Positions 37,742-46,319 of a stretch of DNA of 64,000 nt are shown one piece after another. Source of the DNA: Candidatus Thiocaldithrix dubininis (GTDB lineage Bacteria; Pseudomonadota; Gammaproteobacteria; Thiotrichales; Thiotrichaceae); contig CP124755.1 of NCBI GenBank assembly GCA_029972135.1, positions 1,364,001-1,428,000 of the forward strand, written 5' to 3'. The notes under the pieces were generated by a model. The model searched no databases. It saw only the letters and a program-made list of their open reading frames with translations, and was not told where the DNA came from. Each line of letters starts with the position of its first letter. The first letter of the stretch is position 1. The translations under genes and the position numbers were made by a program.

Positions 37742-38155
37742 ATGAAAAAAGCATTAATAGCATCTGCATTAATCGGTTTATTAGGCGCGTCAGTAGCATT
37801 TGCAGGTCCCGGTGATAAAGATTGCGGTGGCGGTCATCATCGTGGGCATGGCGGTAAAGGCGGCCCCGGCATGCGGGTTGAGATGTTAAAAGATAAATTA
37901 ACTTTAACAGATCAACAAGTTACGGAAGTTGAAAAAATTATGCAAGAGCAGCGCAGCAAAATGGATGAACTGCGTAAGCAAATGCAAGAGCAGATGAAAG
38001 CCAATCGTGATGAAAGTGAAAAACGCATTGCGGCTTTATTGACACCAGAACAAACCACTACTTATCAAAAAATGCAGGAAGAACGCCAAAAACGCATGGA
38101 AGAGCGTCGTGCAGAAATGCAAAAACGCCTAGACGACGGTAATAGCTGGTTCTAA
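37742..38155 (+). CDS. Spy/CpxP-type periplasmic protein
   Basis: A 137-aa protein with a signal peptide (cut after AFA, about 21). A His/Gly/Lys-rich segment GGGHHRGHGGKGG suggests metal binding, and a helical LTxxQ region (KLTLTDQQVTEVEKIM; ALLTPEQTTTYQKM) is the Spy/CpxP signature. Start 37742 is preferred to 37727 because GAGG precedes it. Probably an envelope-stress chaperone or metal-responsive protein. A terminator follows. Confidence 0.87.
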   Translation: MKKALIASALIGLLGASVAFAGPGDKDCGGGHHRGHGGKGGPGMRVEMLKDKLTLTDQQVTEVEKIMQEQRSKMDELRKQMQEQMKANRDESEKRIAALLTPEQTTTYQKMQEERQKRMEERRAEMQKRLDDGNSWF

Positions 38156-38207
38156 TTTTTTGCCTCACCTTTTCATTTCATAGCAGCTCTCTTGGGGTTA
38201 GTACCTA

Positions 38208-38238
38208 CCCACGACTGGCAACAGTTGTGGGTTTTTTT
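38208..38238 (+). terminator. Rho-independent terminator
   Basis: CCCACGACTG / CAGTTGTGGG (one G-T pair), 4-base loop, T7. Confidence 0.9.
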
Positions 38239-38316
38239 ATGGGCAATACGGAATGTGAAGAAATCATAGTATGATGCGCCTTCACACTGATTAAGAACAA
38301 AATAGAGGAGCGTCAT

Positions 38317-39507
38317 ATGCCAGTTAGTAGTTTTAATCCGCCGATTCGCAGTTTATTAGGTCCAGGTCCATCTGATGTGAGTCCACGTGTATTGCAAGCG
38401 ATGGCACGCCCGACAATTGGGCATCTTGACCCTTTATTCGTCGGCATGATGGATGAAGTTAAACAGATGTTGCAATACGCCTTGCAAACCCGTAACGAAT
38501 TAACCATGCCGATTTCTGCACCGGGTTCTGCTGGGATGGAAGCCTGTTTTGTTAACTTGGTCGAACCGGGTGATAAGGTCATTGTTTGCCAAAATGGGGT
38601 ATTTGGCGGGCGTATGCAAGAAAATGTGCAGCGTTGTGGCGGCACGGCAGTAATGGTGCAAGACGAGTGGGGCAAGGCAGTTGATCCACAAAAATTAGAA
38701 GATGCATTAAAAGCCAATCCCGCCGCAAAAATCGTTGCTTTTGTGCACGCTGAAACTTCGACGGGCGCACAATCTGACGCTCAGACCTTAGTTAAATTAG
38801 CACATGATTACGGTTGTTTAACCATTGTGGATGCTGTTACATCCTTGGCAGGTACGCCCTTAAAGGTTGATGACTGGCAAATTGATGCCATTTATTCCGG
38901 TTCACAAAAATGTTTGTCATGTGTTCCCGGTTTATCGCCGGTGAGCTTTGGTGAGCGCGCAGTTGAGAAAATTAAACAACGTAAAACCAAAGTACAAAGC
39001 TGGTTTTTAGATATGAATTTGGTGATGGGGTATTGGGGCGGTGGGGTGAAGCGGGCTTATCACCATACTGCACCGATTAATACCTTATATGCCTTACACG
39101 AATCGTTAGTTATGTTGCAAGAAGAGGGTTTAGAAACCGCTTGGCAACGACATGCCTTGCATCATCAAGCGTTAAAAGCAGGTGTTGAAGCAATGGGGCT
39201 GCAATTTGTGGTGGATGAAGCGCATCGCTTACCGCAATTGAACGCGGTTACCATTCCAGCAGGTGTTGATGAAGCTGCGGTACGTACAGCCTTGTTAAAT
39301 AATTACAGCATGGAAATCGGCGCGGGTTTAGGCGCACTAGCCGGTAAAATCTGGCGGATTGGCTTAATGGGATTTGGCAGTAATCGTAAAAACGTGTTGA
39401 CCTGTTTGGGGGCGTTGGATGCGGTTTTAAGCGAAATGCATGCACCGATTAACAGCGGCAAAGCCGTTGCAGCAGCGCAAGCTCATTACGCTACTGCTTC
39501 AGTTTAA
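38317..39507 (+). CDS. Class V aminotransferase (alanine/serine-glyoxylate type)
   Basis: A 396-aa PLP enzyme with LGPGPSDVSPRVLQAM, the cofactor-binding HAETSTGAQSD and IVDAVTSLAGTPL, and Schiff-base Lys in SGSQKCLS. It best fits alanine-glyoxylate/serine-glyoxylate aminotransferases that detoxify glyoxylate from photorespiration-like flux, plausible for a carbon-fixing host; substrate is not certain. SD GAGGAG is present. The end overlaps the convergent purN by 4 bases. Confidence 0.88.
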   Translation: MPVSSFNPPIRSLLGPGPSDVSPRVLQAMARPTIGHLDPLFVGMMDEVKQMLQYALQTRNELTMPISAPGSAGMEACFVNLVEPGDKVIVCQNGVFGGRMQENVQRCGGTAVMVQDEWGKAVDPQKLEDALKANPAAKIVAFVHAETSTGAQSDAQTLVKLAHDYGCLTIVDAVTSLAGTPLKVDDWQIDAIYSGSQKCLSCVPGLSPVSFGERAVEKIKQRKTKVQSWFLDMNLVMGYWGGGVKRAYHHTAPINTLYALHESLVMLQEEGLETAWQRHALHHQALKAGVEAMGLQFVVDEAHRLPQLNAVTIPAGVDEAAVRTALLNNYSMEIGAGLGALAGKIWRIGLMGFGSNRKNVLTCLGALDAVLSEMHAPINSGKAVAAAQAHYATASV

Positions 39508-40172
39508 TAACCTAAATGGATAGCGGGCTGATATAACGGTCTGTTATCCAAATATACCTGATTGTTTTGGAGACGTAGGCGACCGTCTACAAACCATTTC
39601 ACCACGCGGGGATAGATAATATGCTCTTGGGATAATACCCGTTGCGCTAACGATTCGGGGTTATCGCTCGGCAACACAGGCACTCGCGCTTGCATAATGA
39701 CAGGTCCACCGTCTAATTCGGGCGTGACAAAGTGTACGCTTGTCCCGTGTTCTTTTGCCCCGTCTTCTAGCGCCCGTTCATGCGTTCGCACACCTTTATA
39801 TAAGGGCAATAGTGACGGGTGAATATTAAGCAAGCGCCCTTGATAATACTGCACAAATTCTGGGGTCAGAATGCGCATAAAGCCCGCCAATACCACTAAA
39901 TCGGGTTGGTAACGTTCAATATGCTGCATGAGTGCGGTATCAAAACTTTGCCGATCTGGAAAATAGCTATGTTCTAAAATCTCACTGGGAATACCAGCGG
40001 CGTGGGCGCGTTGTAAACCATAAGCATTGGCTTTATTGCTAATCACCGCTACCACTTCGCCCGCAATATTACCCCGCGCACATGCGTCGATTAAAGCTTG
40101 TAGATTGCTACCACTACCAGAGATTAATACTACCACCCGGCGTGGTAGTGCAGGTTCTGCATCATTCGACAT
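39504..40172 (-). CDS. purN: Phosphoribosylglycinamide formyltransferase
   Basis: A 222-aa enzyme of purine synthesis using 10-formyl-THF. [16 protein letters not shown] binding loop, LAGFMRIL, catalytic [12 protein letters not shown] (Asn/His) and [13 protein letters not shown] (Asp). The start overlaps the purM end by 11 bases, giving the usual purM-purN operon. Confidence 0.96.
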   Translation of the reverse strand: MSNDAEPALPRRVVVLISGSGSNLQALIDACARGNIAGEVVAVISNKANAYGLQRAHAAGIPSEILEHSYFPDRQSFDTALMQHIERYQPDLVVLAGFMRILTPEFVQYYQGRLLNIHPSLLPLYKGVRTHERALEDGAKEHGTSVHFVTPELDGGPVIMQARVPVLPSDNPESLAQRVLSQEHIIYPRVVKWFVDGRLRLQNNQVYLDNRPLYQPAIHLGY

Positions 40173-41205
40173 AGCTAACGAATGGCGCTTCGCTGTCGGC
40201 AGCGGCTAACGTGCCAATTTGCCATGCATTAATATTTTCTAAGCGACAATCATTGATAATATGTTCCGCTTGGTCGGCAGGCACAGCTAACACCATACCA
40301 ATACCGCAGTTAAAAGTACGCAGCATTTCATCTTCAGGCACATTGCCATTGGCTTGTAACCATTGGAAAATTGCCGGACGTGGCCACGCTTTCAAATTAA
40401 TTTTGGCTTGTGTACGCGGTGGCAATACGCGTGGTAGATTTTCGGTAATCCCACCGCCGGTAATATGCGCAATGGCGTGTAAGTCATAGCGCCGCATTAA
40501 ATTGAGTACCAACTTCACATAGATGATGGTGGGTTCTAATAAGGCTTGCCCTAAAGTTTTGCCTTCAAGGGGGGTGTCTAATGGCGTTTGGTTCACTTCT
40601 AAAATTTTGCGAATCAGTGAATAACCATTTGAATGCGGGCCACTTGAGGCTAAACCGATTAATACATCGTTACGACTAACGCGGGAGTGATCTACGATTT
40701 TATCACGTTCCACCACACCCACGCAGAACCCGGCTAAATCAAAGTCATCGCCTTGATACATACCCGGCATTTCTGCCGTTTCACCACCTGCCAAAGCTGC
40801 GCCAGCTTGTAAACAGCCTTCTGCAATGCCGCTGATGACTTTGGTTGCGACTTCAACTTCCAGTTTGCCGGTGGCGTAGTAATCTAGGAAAAATAAGGGC
40901 TCAGCACCGCTGACTACAATATCATTGACACACATTGCGACTAAATCTATGCCGATGGTATCGTAATGTTTGCTATCAATAGCTAACTTTAATTTTGTTC
41001 CAACCCCGTCTGTTCCTGAAACGAGCACGGGGTGTTTGTAATGCGCAGGAATCGACATCAACGCGCCAAAACCACCTAAACCGCCCATTAACTCGGGGCG
41101 TTTGGTACGTTGTGCTAAAGGTTTAATACGTTCTACTAAACTATTGCCAGCATCAATATCAACGCCAGCGTCACGATAAGTCAAAGAGGGTTTGTTTGCG
41201 TTCAT
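40162..41205 (-). CDS. purM: Phosphoribosylformylglycinamidine cyclo-ligase
   Basis: A 347-aa AIR synthetase. [28 protein letters not shown], the glycine-rich [14 protein letters not shown] and the FNCGIGM motif are all present. It is first in the purM-purN operon. Confidence 0.97.
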   Translation of the reverse strand: MNANKPSLTYRDAGVDIDAGNSLVERIKPLAQRTKRPELMGGLGGFGALMSIPAHYKHPVLVSGTDGVGTKLKLAIDSKHYDTIGIDLVAMCVNDIVVSGAEPLFFLDYYATGKLEVEVATKVISGIAEGCLQAGAALAGGETAEMPGMYQGDDFDLAGFCVGVVERDKIVDHSRVSRNDVLIGLASSGPHSNGYSLIRKILEVNQTPLDTPLEGKTLGQALLEPTIIYVKLVLNLMRRYDLHAIAHITGGGITENLPRVLPPRTQAKINLKAWPRPAIFQWLQANGNVPEDEMLRTFNCGIGMVLAVPADQAEHIINDCRLENINAWQIGTLAAADSEAPFVSYVE

Positions 41206-41343
41206 GCAGCCTGTTTCTATTGCAGACGAAAAAGAAACGCGCAGTGTAGCATAGGCGGCTAACAGCGCACAGAAAGAAAGTTACAAAATTTTTTAGAAAG
41301 CACTGGCAATTGCCAAAACTTTTCAGTAATATTTGCGTCCTTC

Positions 41344-41431
41344 GGAGAGCTGGCTGAGCGGTCGAAAGCGGCGGTCTTGAAAACCGTTGAAGGGTGACCT
41401 TCCGGGGGTTCGAATCCCTCGCTCTCCGCCA
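41344..41431 (+). tRNA. tRNA-Ser (UGA)
   Basis: An 88-base gene with encoded CCA. Acceptor GGAGAGC/GCTCTCC, D-arm region TGGCTGAGCGGTCGAAAGCG, anticodon stem around CTTGAAA (anticodon TGA), a long class II variable arm (GAAGGGTGACCTTC) and T-arm GGGGGTTCGAATCCC. The prophage-like element starts directly after it, so its 3' half is the likely attachment core. Confidence 0.97.
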
Positions 41432-41442
41432 TATATATCAAA

Positions 41443-41476
41443 GGGTTGTAGTGTTTTAACATTACAACCCTTTTTT
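41443..41476 (+). terminator. Terminator after tRNA-Ser
   Basis: GGGTTGTAGTG / CATTACAACCC with one G-T pair, 6-base loop and T6. Confidence 0.9.
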
Positions 41477-41489
41477 ATTTTTAGGTATT

Positions 41490-41508
41490 TTGGTGCACTT
41501 TTGGTGCA
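41490..41508. repeat. Direct repeats at the integrase end
   Basis: TTGGTGCA occurs twice, 11 bases apart, between the tRNA terminator and the integrase stop. Short direct repeats here may be integrase arm-type sites. Confidence 0.5.
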
Positions 41509-41516
41509 ATTCCCGG

Positions 41517-42503
41517 TTAGTTTTCAGACATATTCGCCATGCGATGGGCTAATTCTTCAGCTTTTATGTGCATATAAACATTAAATGCTGTTAATGTTTT
41601 GTGTCCTGTCATCCGCATAATTTCGGGTAGTTCAAAACATTTTGATTCAACTAAGCGGCTGGTGGCTTCTTTTCTGAGGTCATGTAAGCGCAAATTGCGA
41701 ATGCCCGCTTGTCGGGTTGCTGCGCGAAAGGCTTGGGTGAGCATGTCGGGTGAGAACTTAAAGACATTATCGTGGGTTTGGGGTTGACGCGCTAAGATTT
41801 GTGCCGCCAGTGGTGAGAGTGGGATGATGCGGTCCTCGCCATTTTTAGTATCTCGAATTAGAGCCGTTCGTTTATGCAAGTTAAGGTCTTGCCATTGCAG
41901 ACGGCAGAGTTCACTGCGGCGTAAGGCTGTTTCGAGTAGCAATAAAACCGCGTCACTGTAAGGTGGTGCAAGCTCCTGTATGAGCTTTTCTTCTTCATTG
42001 TGTTTTAGTCGACGTTCACGCGCGCGTTTTTGCTTGGGGCGTTTTACATTGTCGACTGGGTTTCTGAGTTCGTACATTCCCCACTCTTTGGCCGCCGTGG
42101 CGTAAACTTGGCTAATAATGGTGAGTTCGTTGCGGATAGTGCTGGGTGATTTCCCAGCGGTTAAGCGAGCATCGCGGTATTCTGCCATTTGTTTACCGCG
42201 TATTTCGGCTAAGTACCACTCTGCTAATGGCAACTTCATCATGGCTTTGATTCGATTGGCTTCTTGTTTCGCGCCTTTTTTGGTGGGGGTTACTTCGAGT
42301 AAGTAACGCTGAAGGGCTTCAGATAGTTTGGTGGTGGTGGATTCGTCCGCATCTTGCCATTTGCCTCGGTGCATTTTGGCTTCTACTTCTGCCGCCCATA
42401 TTTCAGCGTCACGTTTGGTATCGAAGGTTAAGGATACCGTCTTATAGCCACGTCTGCGCACTTGGGCACGCCAGCCATTACCGCGTTTGATGATGGTTGC
42501 CAT
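41517..42503 (-). CDS. int: Tyrosine recombinase / phage integrase
   Basis: A 328-aa site-specific recombinase. N-terminal AP2-like arm domain (about 1-55: KRGNGWRAQVRRRGYKTVSLTF), core-binding domain, and catalytic domain with ALRRSEL (Arg195), HDLRKE (His274, Arg277), TGH (His301) and Tyr310 in NVYMHI. It ends 86 bases from tRNA-Ser, as expected for a tRNA-targeting element. Confidence 0.96.
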   Translation of the reverse strand: MATIIKRGNGWRAQVRRRGYKTVSLTFDTKRDAEIWAAEVEAKMHRGKWQDADESTTTKLSEALQRYLLEVTPTKKGAKQEANRIKAMMKLPLAEWYLAEIRGKQMAEYRDARLTAGKSPSTIRNELTIISQVYATAAKEWGMYELRNPVDNVKRPKQKRARERRLKHNEEEKLIQELAPPYSDAVLLLLETALRRSELCRLQWQDLNLHKRTALIRDTKNGEDRIIPLSPLAAQILARQPQTHDNVFKFSPDMLTQAFRAATRQAGIRNLRLHDLRKEATSRLVESKCFELPEIMRMTGHKTLTAFNVYMHIKAEELAHRMANMSEN

Positions 42504-42520
42504 CCGTGGCTACTCCTGTG

Positions 42521-42766
42521 TCAGACGCTGGTAACATTGATATGTTCAGGTACAAGGCGGGGTCTGCCCCGTCGTTTATAGGCACGCTTGCCGCCGTTAC
42601 GTAACCAGTCGTCTACCGAGTCGCTTAGCCAGTAATCCCGACGACCAATACGGCCATTGGGTGGTGGGAGACTTTGGGGATCACGGCAACGTAACATGCG
42701 CACCGCTTCAGTGGTTTTGCCCAGCTTTTCGGCTAGTTGTTGTGTATACATTAAGGTGGGGGACAT
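42521..42766 (-). CDS. Excisionase/AlpA-like HTH protein
   Basis: An 81-aa basic protein with a winged-HTH start (YTQQLAEKLGKTTEAVRMLRCRD), a W-containing wing (GRRDYWLSDSVDDWLRNG) and an AT-hook-like RRGRPRL tail. Its position immediately upstream of int on the same strand fits a recombination directionality factor. Confidence 0.75.
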   Translation of the reverse strand: MSPTLMYTQQLAEKLGKTTEAVRMLRCRDPQSLPPPNGRIGRRDYWLSDSVDDWLRNGGKRAYKRRGRPRLVPEHINVTSV

Positions 42767-42796
42767 GGGGATTCACTCCTTTTTTAACATGGATTT

Positions 42797-43027
42797 TTAG
42801 ACTTGGGGTCGTCCTCTGGCAATCAGTTGCAGCAATTTTTGGCGTTTACGGTCTAAATCGCTTAAGGGGGTTGAGGGGTTCGGACACCCGTCCGGACGGT
42901 TGGTGAAAGCGTCCGAACCCGCGTCCGGACGCGGGGTTAGGGGTTCGGAACGGGTTTGAATTTTGGTAATGTGATAACCGTATTTAGCTAAGACTAGGTT
43001 GATTTCTTGTAAGAGGGGTTCAAGCAT
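42797..43027 (-). CDS. Small prophage protein sharing a repeat with its neighbour
   Basis: A 76-aa protein. ATG 43027 overlaps the end of the upstream membrane-protein gene by 8 bases. It has a helical start (MLEPLLQEINLVLAKYGY), a Pro/Asp-rich centre carrying PRPDAGSDAFT and a basic tail. The centre is encoded by a 32-base block that is identical in the neighbouring gene (see repeat entry). Function is unknown. Confidence 0.65.
   Translation of the reverse strand: MLEPLLQEINLVLAKYGYHITKIQTRSEPLTPRPDAGSDAFTNRPDGCPNPSTPLSDLDRKRQKLLQLIARGRPQV
42879..42931. repeat. GC-rich palindromic repeat, copy 1
   Basis: A 32-base block (42900-42931) containing the palindrome CGTCCGGACG is identical to 43369-43400. 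The flanking 42879-42899 occurs in inverted orientation at about 43346-43365. The copies lie inside two adjacent genes in the same reading frame and encode PRPDAGSDAFT, so the repeat is tolerated as protein linker. Confidence 0.85.
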
Positions 43028-44381
43028 GGTGAAGCACTCCGAGAATAGCTTGCTGGATTTGTTGGAGTTCCTGCTGGGCTTCCTTGACACTCAGGGGTTT
43101 TAAGAGGTGGCGGGTGCTGTTGGTATGACTGGGTTCAGAAACCAGTTCAAAGGCTTCCAGAATCACCATGACCCAATAAGGCATATCGCCACCAATGCCA
43201 TAACTTTTCATTATTTGTTTCTGGCTACAGTTTATCTTAGCGGTTACCACACCTAAAAACACGTCGGCAAATTTGGGATGGGTGACGTATTTGTGCAGCA
43301 AGGAAAAATTGTTGGGATCATTGAGTTTATCGACCGCTGTTTGGGCGTCCGGACGGGTGTCCGAACCCTTGGTGAAAGCGTCCGAACCCGCGTCCGGACG
43401 AGGGCTGGGACGGTTTACCACCATCAGTTCGGGGTCAAGCTGAAGGGCGGTATTGCCTTGCATACCCCAGCGTTGTTGGACAGCAGCAGACGGGGTTAAC
43501 AGGTTTTTCGGTGCACTATCATTGGCAGGCGTGGGAGGATACGGCGACGGACTAACTGCTTGCGTATTGACGTGTGCGCGGGGCGTACTGCCGTTACGGT
43601 GTGCAGTGACAGGCGCGTTATAACCAATTCGGCTATGGTGATAATCCGGGTGGGTGTGATCGTCATCTGTGCCTGTGGGGTTCAATGGGGGAGTCGGCGA
43701 GGGCTGTAAGGCGGTTGCAACCCATGTTCCTGAACCCAATAAACCGTGTGCCACAATCACCAAAATATAAATCAATGCGCCAATCAGCATGAAGAAATGG
43801 GTAATCGCTTCCACTTTGCTAAGCTGTTCGCCTTCACGTTTACCCAAATTCATGAACTCCACGATCACTTGCCATTTTTCGGAAATGACCTTATCGCTGA
43901 GTTGTTGGCTGTTGTTGCTTAGTTGGTTTAACTCGGTTTGCGTACGGGTGATTTTCTCGGTTAATGGTTTCACGCACTTGCTAACGTGTGCGGGGTTACA
44001 CGCGGCCAATTGCGCTTTCAAGCTGTTTAAGGTGGCTTGTTGCGTGGCTTTACTGCTGTCGTATTCATTGGCATTGACGACAGAGGTCAGCACAGCGGTT
44101 TGTAAGTGGTTGGAACTTGCCCACATATCCACCCCAAACAACGCCACCAACAGCACGGCAGCCATGAGGCGTAATAAACCACTATGCTGCCGATTAAACA
44201 GCACCGCCGACAGCCCAATGGTTGCACCGGCAAACATGACAAACATTAACACCGCCACGGCTAAACCATTTAAACCGGGATTCACTTCGTACCATGAGGC
44301 TACGCCGTAATAACCGGTTAACACCGTGCCACCCCATGCGGTGACTTGTAACGCTAAGCGAGTATGGGGATTTGTGATCAT
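43020..44381 (-). CDS. Prophage membrane protein with long C-terminal linker
   Basis: A 453-aa protein. Three membrane helices near 10-30, 35-58 and 68-88, a helical extracytoplasmic segment with two Cys (AACNPAHVSKCVK), a fourth helix at about 195-215, then a Pro/Thr/His-rich disordered region (about 225-345) and a folded C-terminal domain (about 350-440). I do not recognise the family. The start overlaps the upstream 71-aa gene by ATGA. Confidence 0.7.
   Translation of the reverse strand: MITNPHTRLALQVTAWGGTVLTGYYGVASWYEVNPGLNGLAVAVLMFVMFAGATIGLSAVLFNRQHSGLLRLMAAVLLVALFGVDMWASSNHLQTAVLTSVVNANEYDSSKATQQATLNSLKAQLAACNPAHVSKCVKPLTEKITRTQTELNQLSNNSQQLSDKVISEKWQVIVEFMNLGKREGEQLSKVEAITHFFMLIGALIYILVIVAHGLLGSGTWVATALQPSPTPPLNPTGTDDDHTHPDYHHSRIGYNAPVTAHRNGSTPRAHVNTQAVSPSPYPPTPANDSAPKNLLTPSAAVQQRWGMQGNTALQLDPELMVVNRPSPRPDAGSDAFTKGSDTRPDAQTAVDKLNDPNNFSLLHKYVTHPKFADVFLGVVTAKINCSQKQIMKSYGIGGDMPYWVMVILEAFELVSEPSHTNSTRHLLKPLSVKEAQQELQQIQQAILGVLHHA
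43346..43400. repeat. GC-rich palindromic repeat, copy 2
   Basis: Second copy of the TCCGGA-centred repeat, in the cytoplasmic linker of the membrane protein. It is composed of the inverted flank (43346-43365) and the 32-base identical block (43369-43400). Confidence 0.85.
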
Positions 44382-44593
44382 TTGCGACCGCCTTTGCTTC
44401 CGCGCCGTTGACCTAAGACATACAACACTGCCAAACCCAACAGCACAAAGGCTAGATCCACGATGGTGTGATAGTTCAGCGTGACGTTTTTAGGCAGGTG
44501 TAGGGTAGGGAAATTCAACACGCGTACCTGTGCCGCCAGCCAAAAGCCTAAGACCGTGCCGAATAATATGCCGATTAAAAAGGTCTGTTTCAT
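44378..44593 (-). CDS. Small two-helix membrane protein
   Basis: A 71-aa protein with membrane helices at about 3-20 (FLIGILFGTVLGFWLAA) and 40-60 (IVDLAFVLLGLAVLYVL) and a very basic tail (RRGSKGGRK). ATG 44593 overlaps both neighbours by ATGA, making a coupled small operon. Function is unknown. Confidence 0.7.
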   Translation of the reverse strand: MKQTFLIGILFGTVLGFWLAAQVRVLNFPTLHLPKNVTLNYHTIVDLAFVLLGLAVLYVLGQRRGSKGGRK

Positions 44594-44706
44594 TGCTGAC
44601 ACTTTCCTTTTTTCTTGCAAACAATGACATACCCGTTATTGCCCTTGTGGGGGCAGTATTGGCAAGGCGGGGTGGGTTGTGTTTTGGGGTTGAGTTGCTT
44701 TAGCAT
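44590..44706 (-). CDS. 38-aa Cys-rich micro-protein
   Basis: Short gene with AGGAG 6 bases before ATG 44706 and a stop overlapping the next start as ATGA. Four cysteines in C-x2-C-x11-C-x5-C (CQYC, VCKK, KCQQ) could bind zinc. It has the strong translation signals of a real gene despite its size; it is first in the four-gene run down to 42797. Confidence 0.7.
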   Translation of the reverse strand: MLKQLNPKTQPTPPCQYCPHKGNNGYVIVCKKKGKCQQ

Positions 44707-44725
44707 TGTTAGCTCCTAAGATGAA

Positions 44726-44759
44726 CTAACCCACAAGAGGCTCAATTCAGGTGGGTTAG
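44726..44759. promoter_or_regulatory. Inverted repeat upstream of the micro-protein
   Basis: CTAACCCAC / GTGGGTTAG with a 16-base spacer, 20 bases upstream of the 38-aa gene. Operator or leader hairpin. Confidence 0.4.
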
Positions 44760-44770
44760 GGTTGGAAGAA

Positions 44771-44796
44771 AAGCCGCTTGCAAGAGCGGCTTTTTT
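44771..44796. terminator. Terminator-type hairpin, family copy 1
   Basis: AAGCCGCT / AGCGGCTT with a 6-base loop, flanked by A and T runs so usable on both strands. It closes the 52-aa gene. Closely related hairpins are at 45005-45025 and 46713-46735. Confidence 0.8.
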
Positions 44797-44797
44797 A

Positions 44798-44956
44798 TTA
44801 ACTGTTGGCTTCAGGCTTGCTTTCTTTTAAGAAAACTGCTTCAGACGTGAGGTCGCTCAATAAGTTGGCTTCATCAATGTTCTGTGGAACGATTTGCTTT
44901 AACTTAGCTTCCATTTCTTCAATGGCTTGCATTACATTTTCAATTTCATTGTTCAT
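44798..44956 (-). CDS. 52-aa acidic helical protein
   Basis: Begins MNNEIENVMQAIEEMEAK with SD AGGAG about 8 bases upstream and ends just before a terminator. It is a predicted single amphipathic helix plus tail. Function is unknown. Confidence 0.6.
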   Translation of the reverse strand: MNNEIENVMQAIEEMEAKLKQIVPQNIDEANLLSDLTSEAVFLKESKPEANS

Positions 44957-45004
44957 GAATGTTGACTCCTTAGATTAATAAAACAGTTTGAATGAACATA
45001 AAAA

Positions 45005-45025
45005 AAGCTGCTTGGAGAGCAGCTT
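45005..45025 (-). terminator. Terminator-type hairpin, family copy 2
   Basis: AAGCTGCT / AGCAGCTT, 5-base loop, with a T7 tract on the minus strand. It serves the HEPN gene. Confidence 0.85.
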
Positions 45026-45067
45026 CTATGAGAATTAAAAAGGAGAACGCGCTTAGCTGGGTTTAAC

Positions 45068-45436
45068 TCATGGATTGCTAACAGTTTTAAGTTGTTCTAG
45101 TAAGCGTTGGGTTTGTTTTATAGCTTGTGCGCTATTGGATGCAGGAAACGGTGTTTCTAAATCGTAATCTGCTAATAAACGGCGGTTGTAGATATCTCGC
45201 AGAATAATACCAATACGTCTATCGTTTTTATCGCTACTCCGTTCTAATGACTGTAAAAAGTTATTATGCATTCCACCTTTTTGATGTTCTCGTGGGAGAT
45301 TGATTTGAAATAAGGTGATACACGCATGATAGGCACAATAATAAGCACGGTTTGCCGCAGTGCGGTGGTGAACTTCATTATCATGATGCTGTAGCTCTTG
45401 AGCTAGCGTTAAAAAATCATCGGGAATTATGCTCAT
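45068..45436 (-). CDS. HEPN-domain protein (candidate RNase)
   Basis: A 122-aa helical protein. HRTAANRAYYCAYHACITLF holds Arg30 and His37 spaced as R-x6-H, the catalytic motif of HEPN ribonucleases. RDIYNRRLLADYDLE matches the second conserved helix (R..ADY) of the family. GTG at 45439 or ATG 45436 directly follows the stop of the upstream helical-repeat gene, so the two are co-translated. Toxin, RNase or accessory nucleotide-binding roles are possible. Confidence 0.75.
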   Translation of the reverse strand: MSIIPDDFLTLAQELQHHDNEVHHRTAANRAYYCAYHACITLFQINLPREHQKGGMHNNFLQSLERSSDKNDRRIGIILRDIYNRRLLADYDLETPFPASNSAQAIKQTQRLLEQLKTVSNP

Positions 45437-45439
45437 CAC

Positions 45440-46177
45440 TTAAGCGCTAGCGGCGGAAAATGTAACATGATACCCGCCTTTTTGAAGCGCAGGTGGGTTT
45501 TTTTCCGCAAGCCGTTCGGCTAATTCAAATAACATATCAACCGGATCAGCGCCTTGAACCTTAAATTCTGTCGTGACAAAGTAGGGCGCTTCCCATTGAT
45601 TCATTAGCGTGGACGTATAACTCACTGTTGCACCAAAGTCTGCAATAACCGTTTGTGCTATTGTATTGAGTTCCGATAACTCCATATCTGACAATCCGGT
45701 TGCTCTAAATAGTTGCAGGGTATTACTCAAGTCTGTTTCGATTTGTTTGTCATCAGCCAATTCAGGCAGTAATTTTAACAACTTATAATAATAAGCTTTT
45801 GCCCGATTAGGCTGTGCAGCTCTAATAGATAATTGCATACCCGTCATTAATACTTCTGGTCTGGGCGTGAACAGTAATAGATCAACTTGTTCTAAGGCTT
45901 TATTCAATTGACCTAAGCGTTCTAACGAAGTTAAGTAGTTAAAGCGATTTTCAAAGGTATTAGCAAGGCTTAAGTTGTGCTCATGATTGAGAATTGCAGC
46001 CTTTAAATCACCCTGAATAGCGGCCAATATACCAAAGATTAAATAAGCGCCTGCCAAATCAAATTGCTTCAGGGCTTTTGCATCACGTTCAATAGCACGT
46101 AATTGAAATTCATTCGGCTGCTGTAAGTATTGATTGATTCTTACAATAAAATCATCAAATTTTAGCTTAGGGATCAT
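45440..46177 (-). CDS. Helical-repeat (TPR-like) partner of the HEPN protein
   Basis: A 245-aa soluble protein. The central part looks like TPR-type helical repeats (LAGAYLIFGILAAIQGDLKAAILNHEHNLSLA; YLTSLERLGQLNKALEQVDLLL; RAAQPNRAKAYYYKLLKLLPEL). The C-terminal domain (SELNTIAQTVIADFGATVSYTSTLMN...) is different and shares no motif I know. SD AAAGG precedes ATG. Zero-gap coupling to the HEPN gene suggests a binding partner or antitoxin. Confidence 0.6.
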   Translation of the reverse strand: MIPKLKFDDFIVRINQYLQQPNEFQLRAIERDAKALKQFDLAGAYLIFGILAAIQGDLKAAILNHEHNLSLANTFENRFNYLTSLERLGQLNKALEQVDLLLFTPRPEVLMTGMQLSIRAAQPNRAKAYYYKLLKLLPELADDKQIETDLSNTLQLFRATGLSDMELSELNTIAQTVIADFGATVSYTSTLMNQWEAPYFVTTEFKVQGADPVDMLFELAERLAEKNPPALQKGGYHVTFSAASA

Positions 46178-46319
46178 GAACCTTTCTTACCCCGTTGAAA
46201 ACTGCTGGCACTGCCTTTGAGGCTGGCTACCTTTGATTCTATATCAACTAGCCAAAAAATAAATTTTTTTAGCCAGTTGGATATAATTCCCCGCTTGTCG
46301 TGGGATTGTGTAGCTTGCG

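Noticed and set aside
46230-46300. A/T-rich imperfect inverted repeat between the HEPN unit and the 105-aa gene
   Set aside because: Arms mismatch and composition alone could give it; no T-run in the useful direction.
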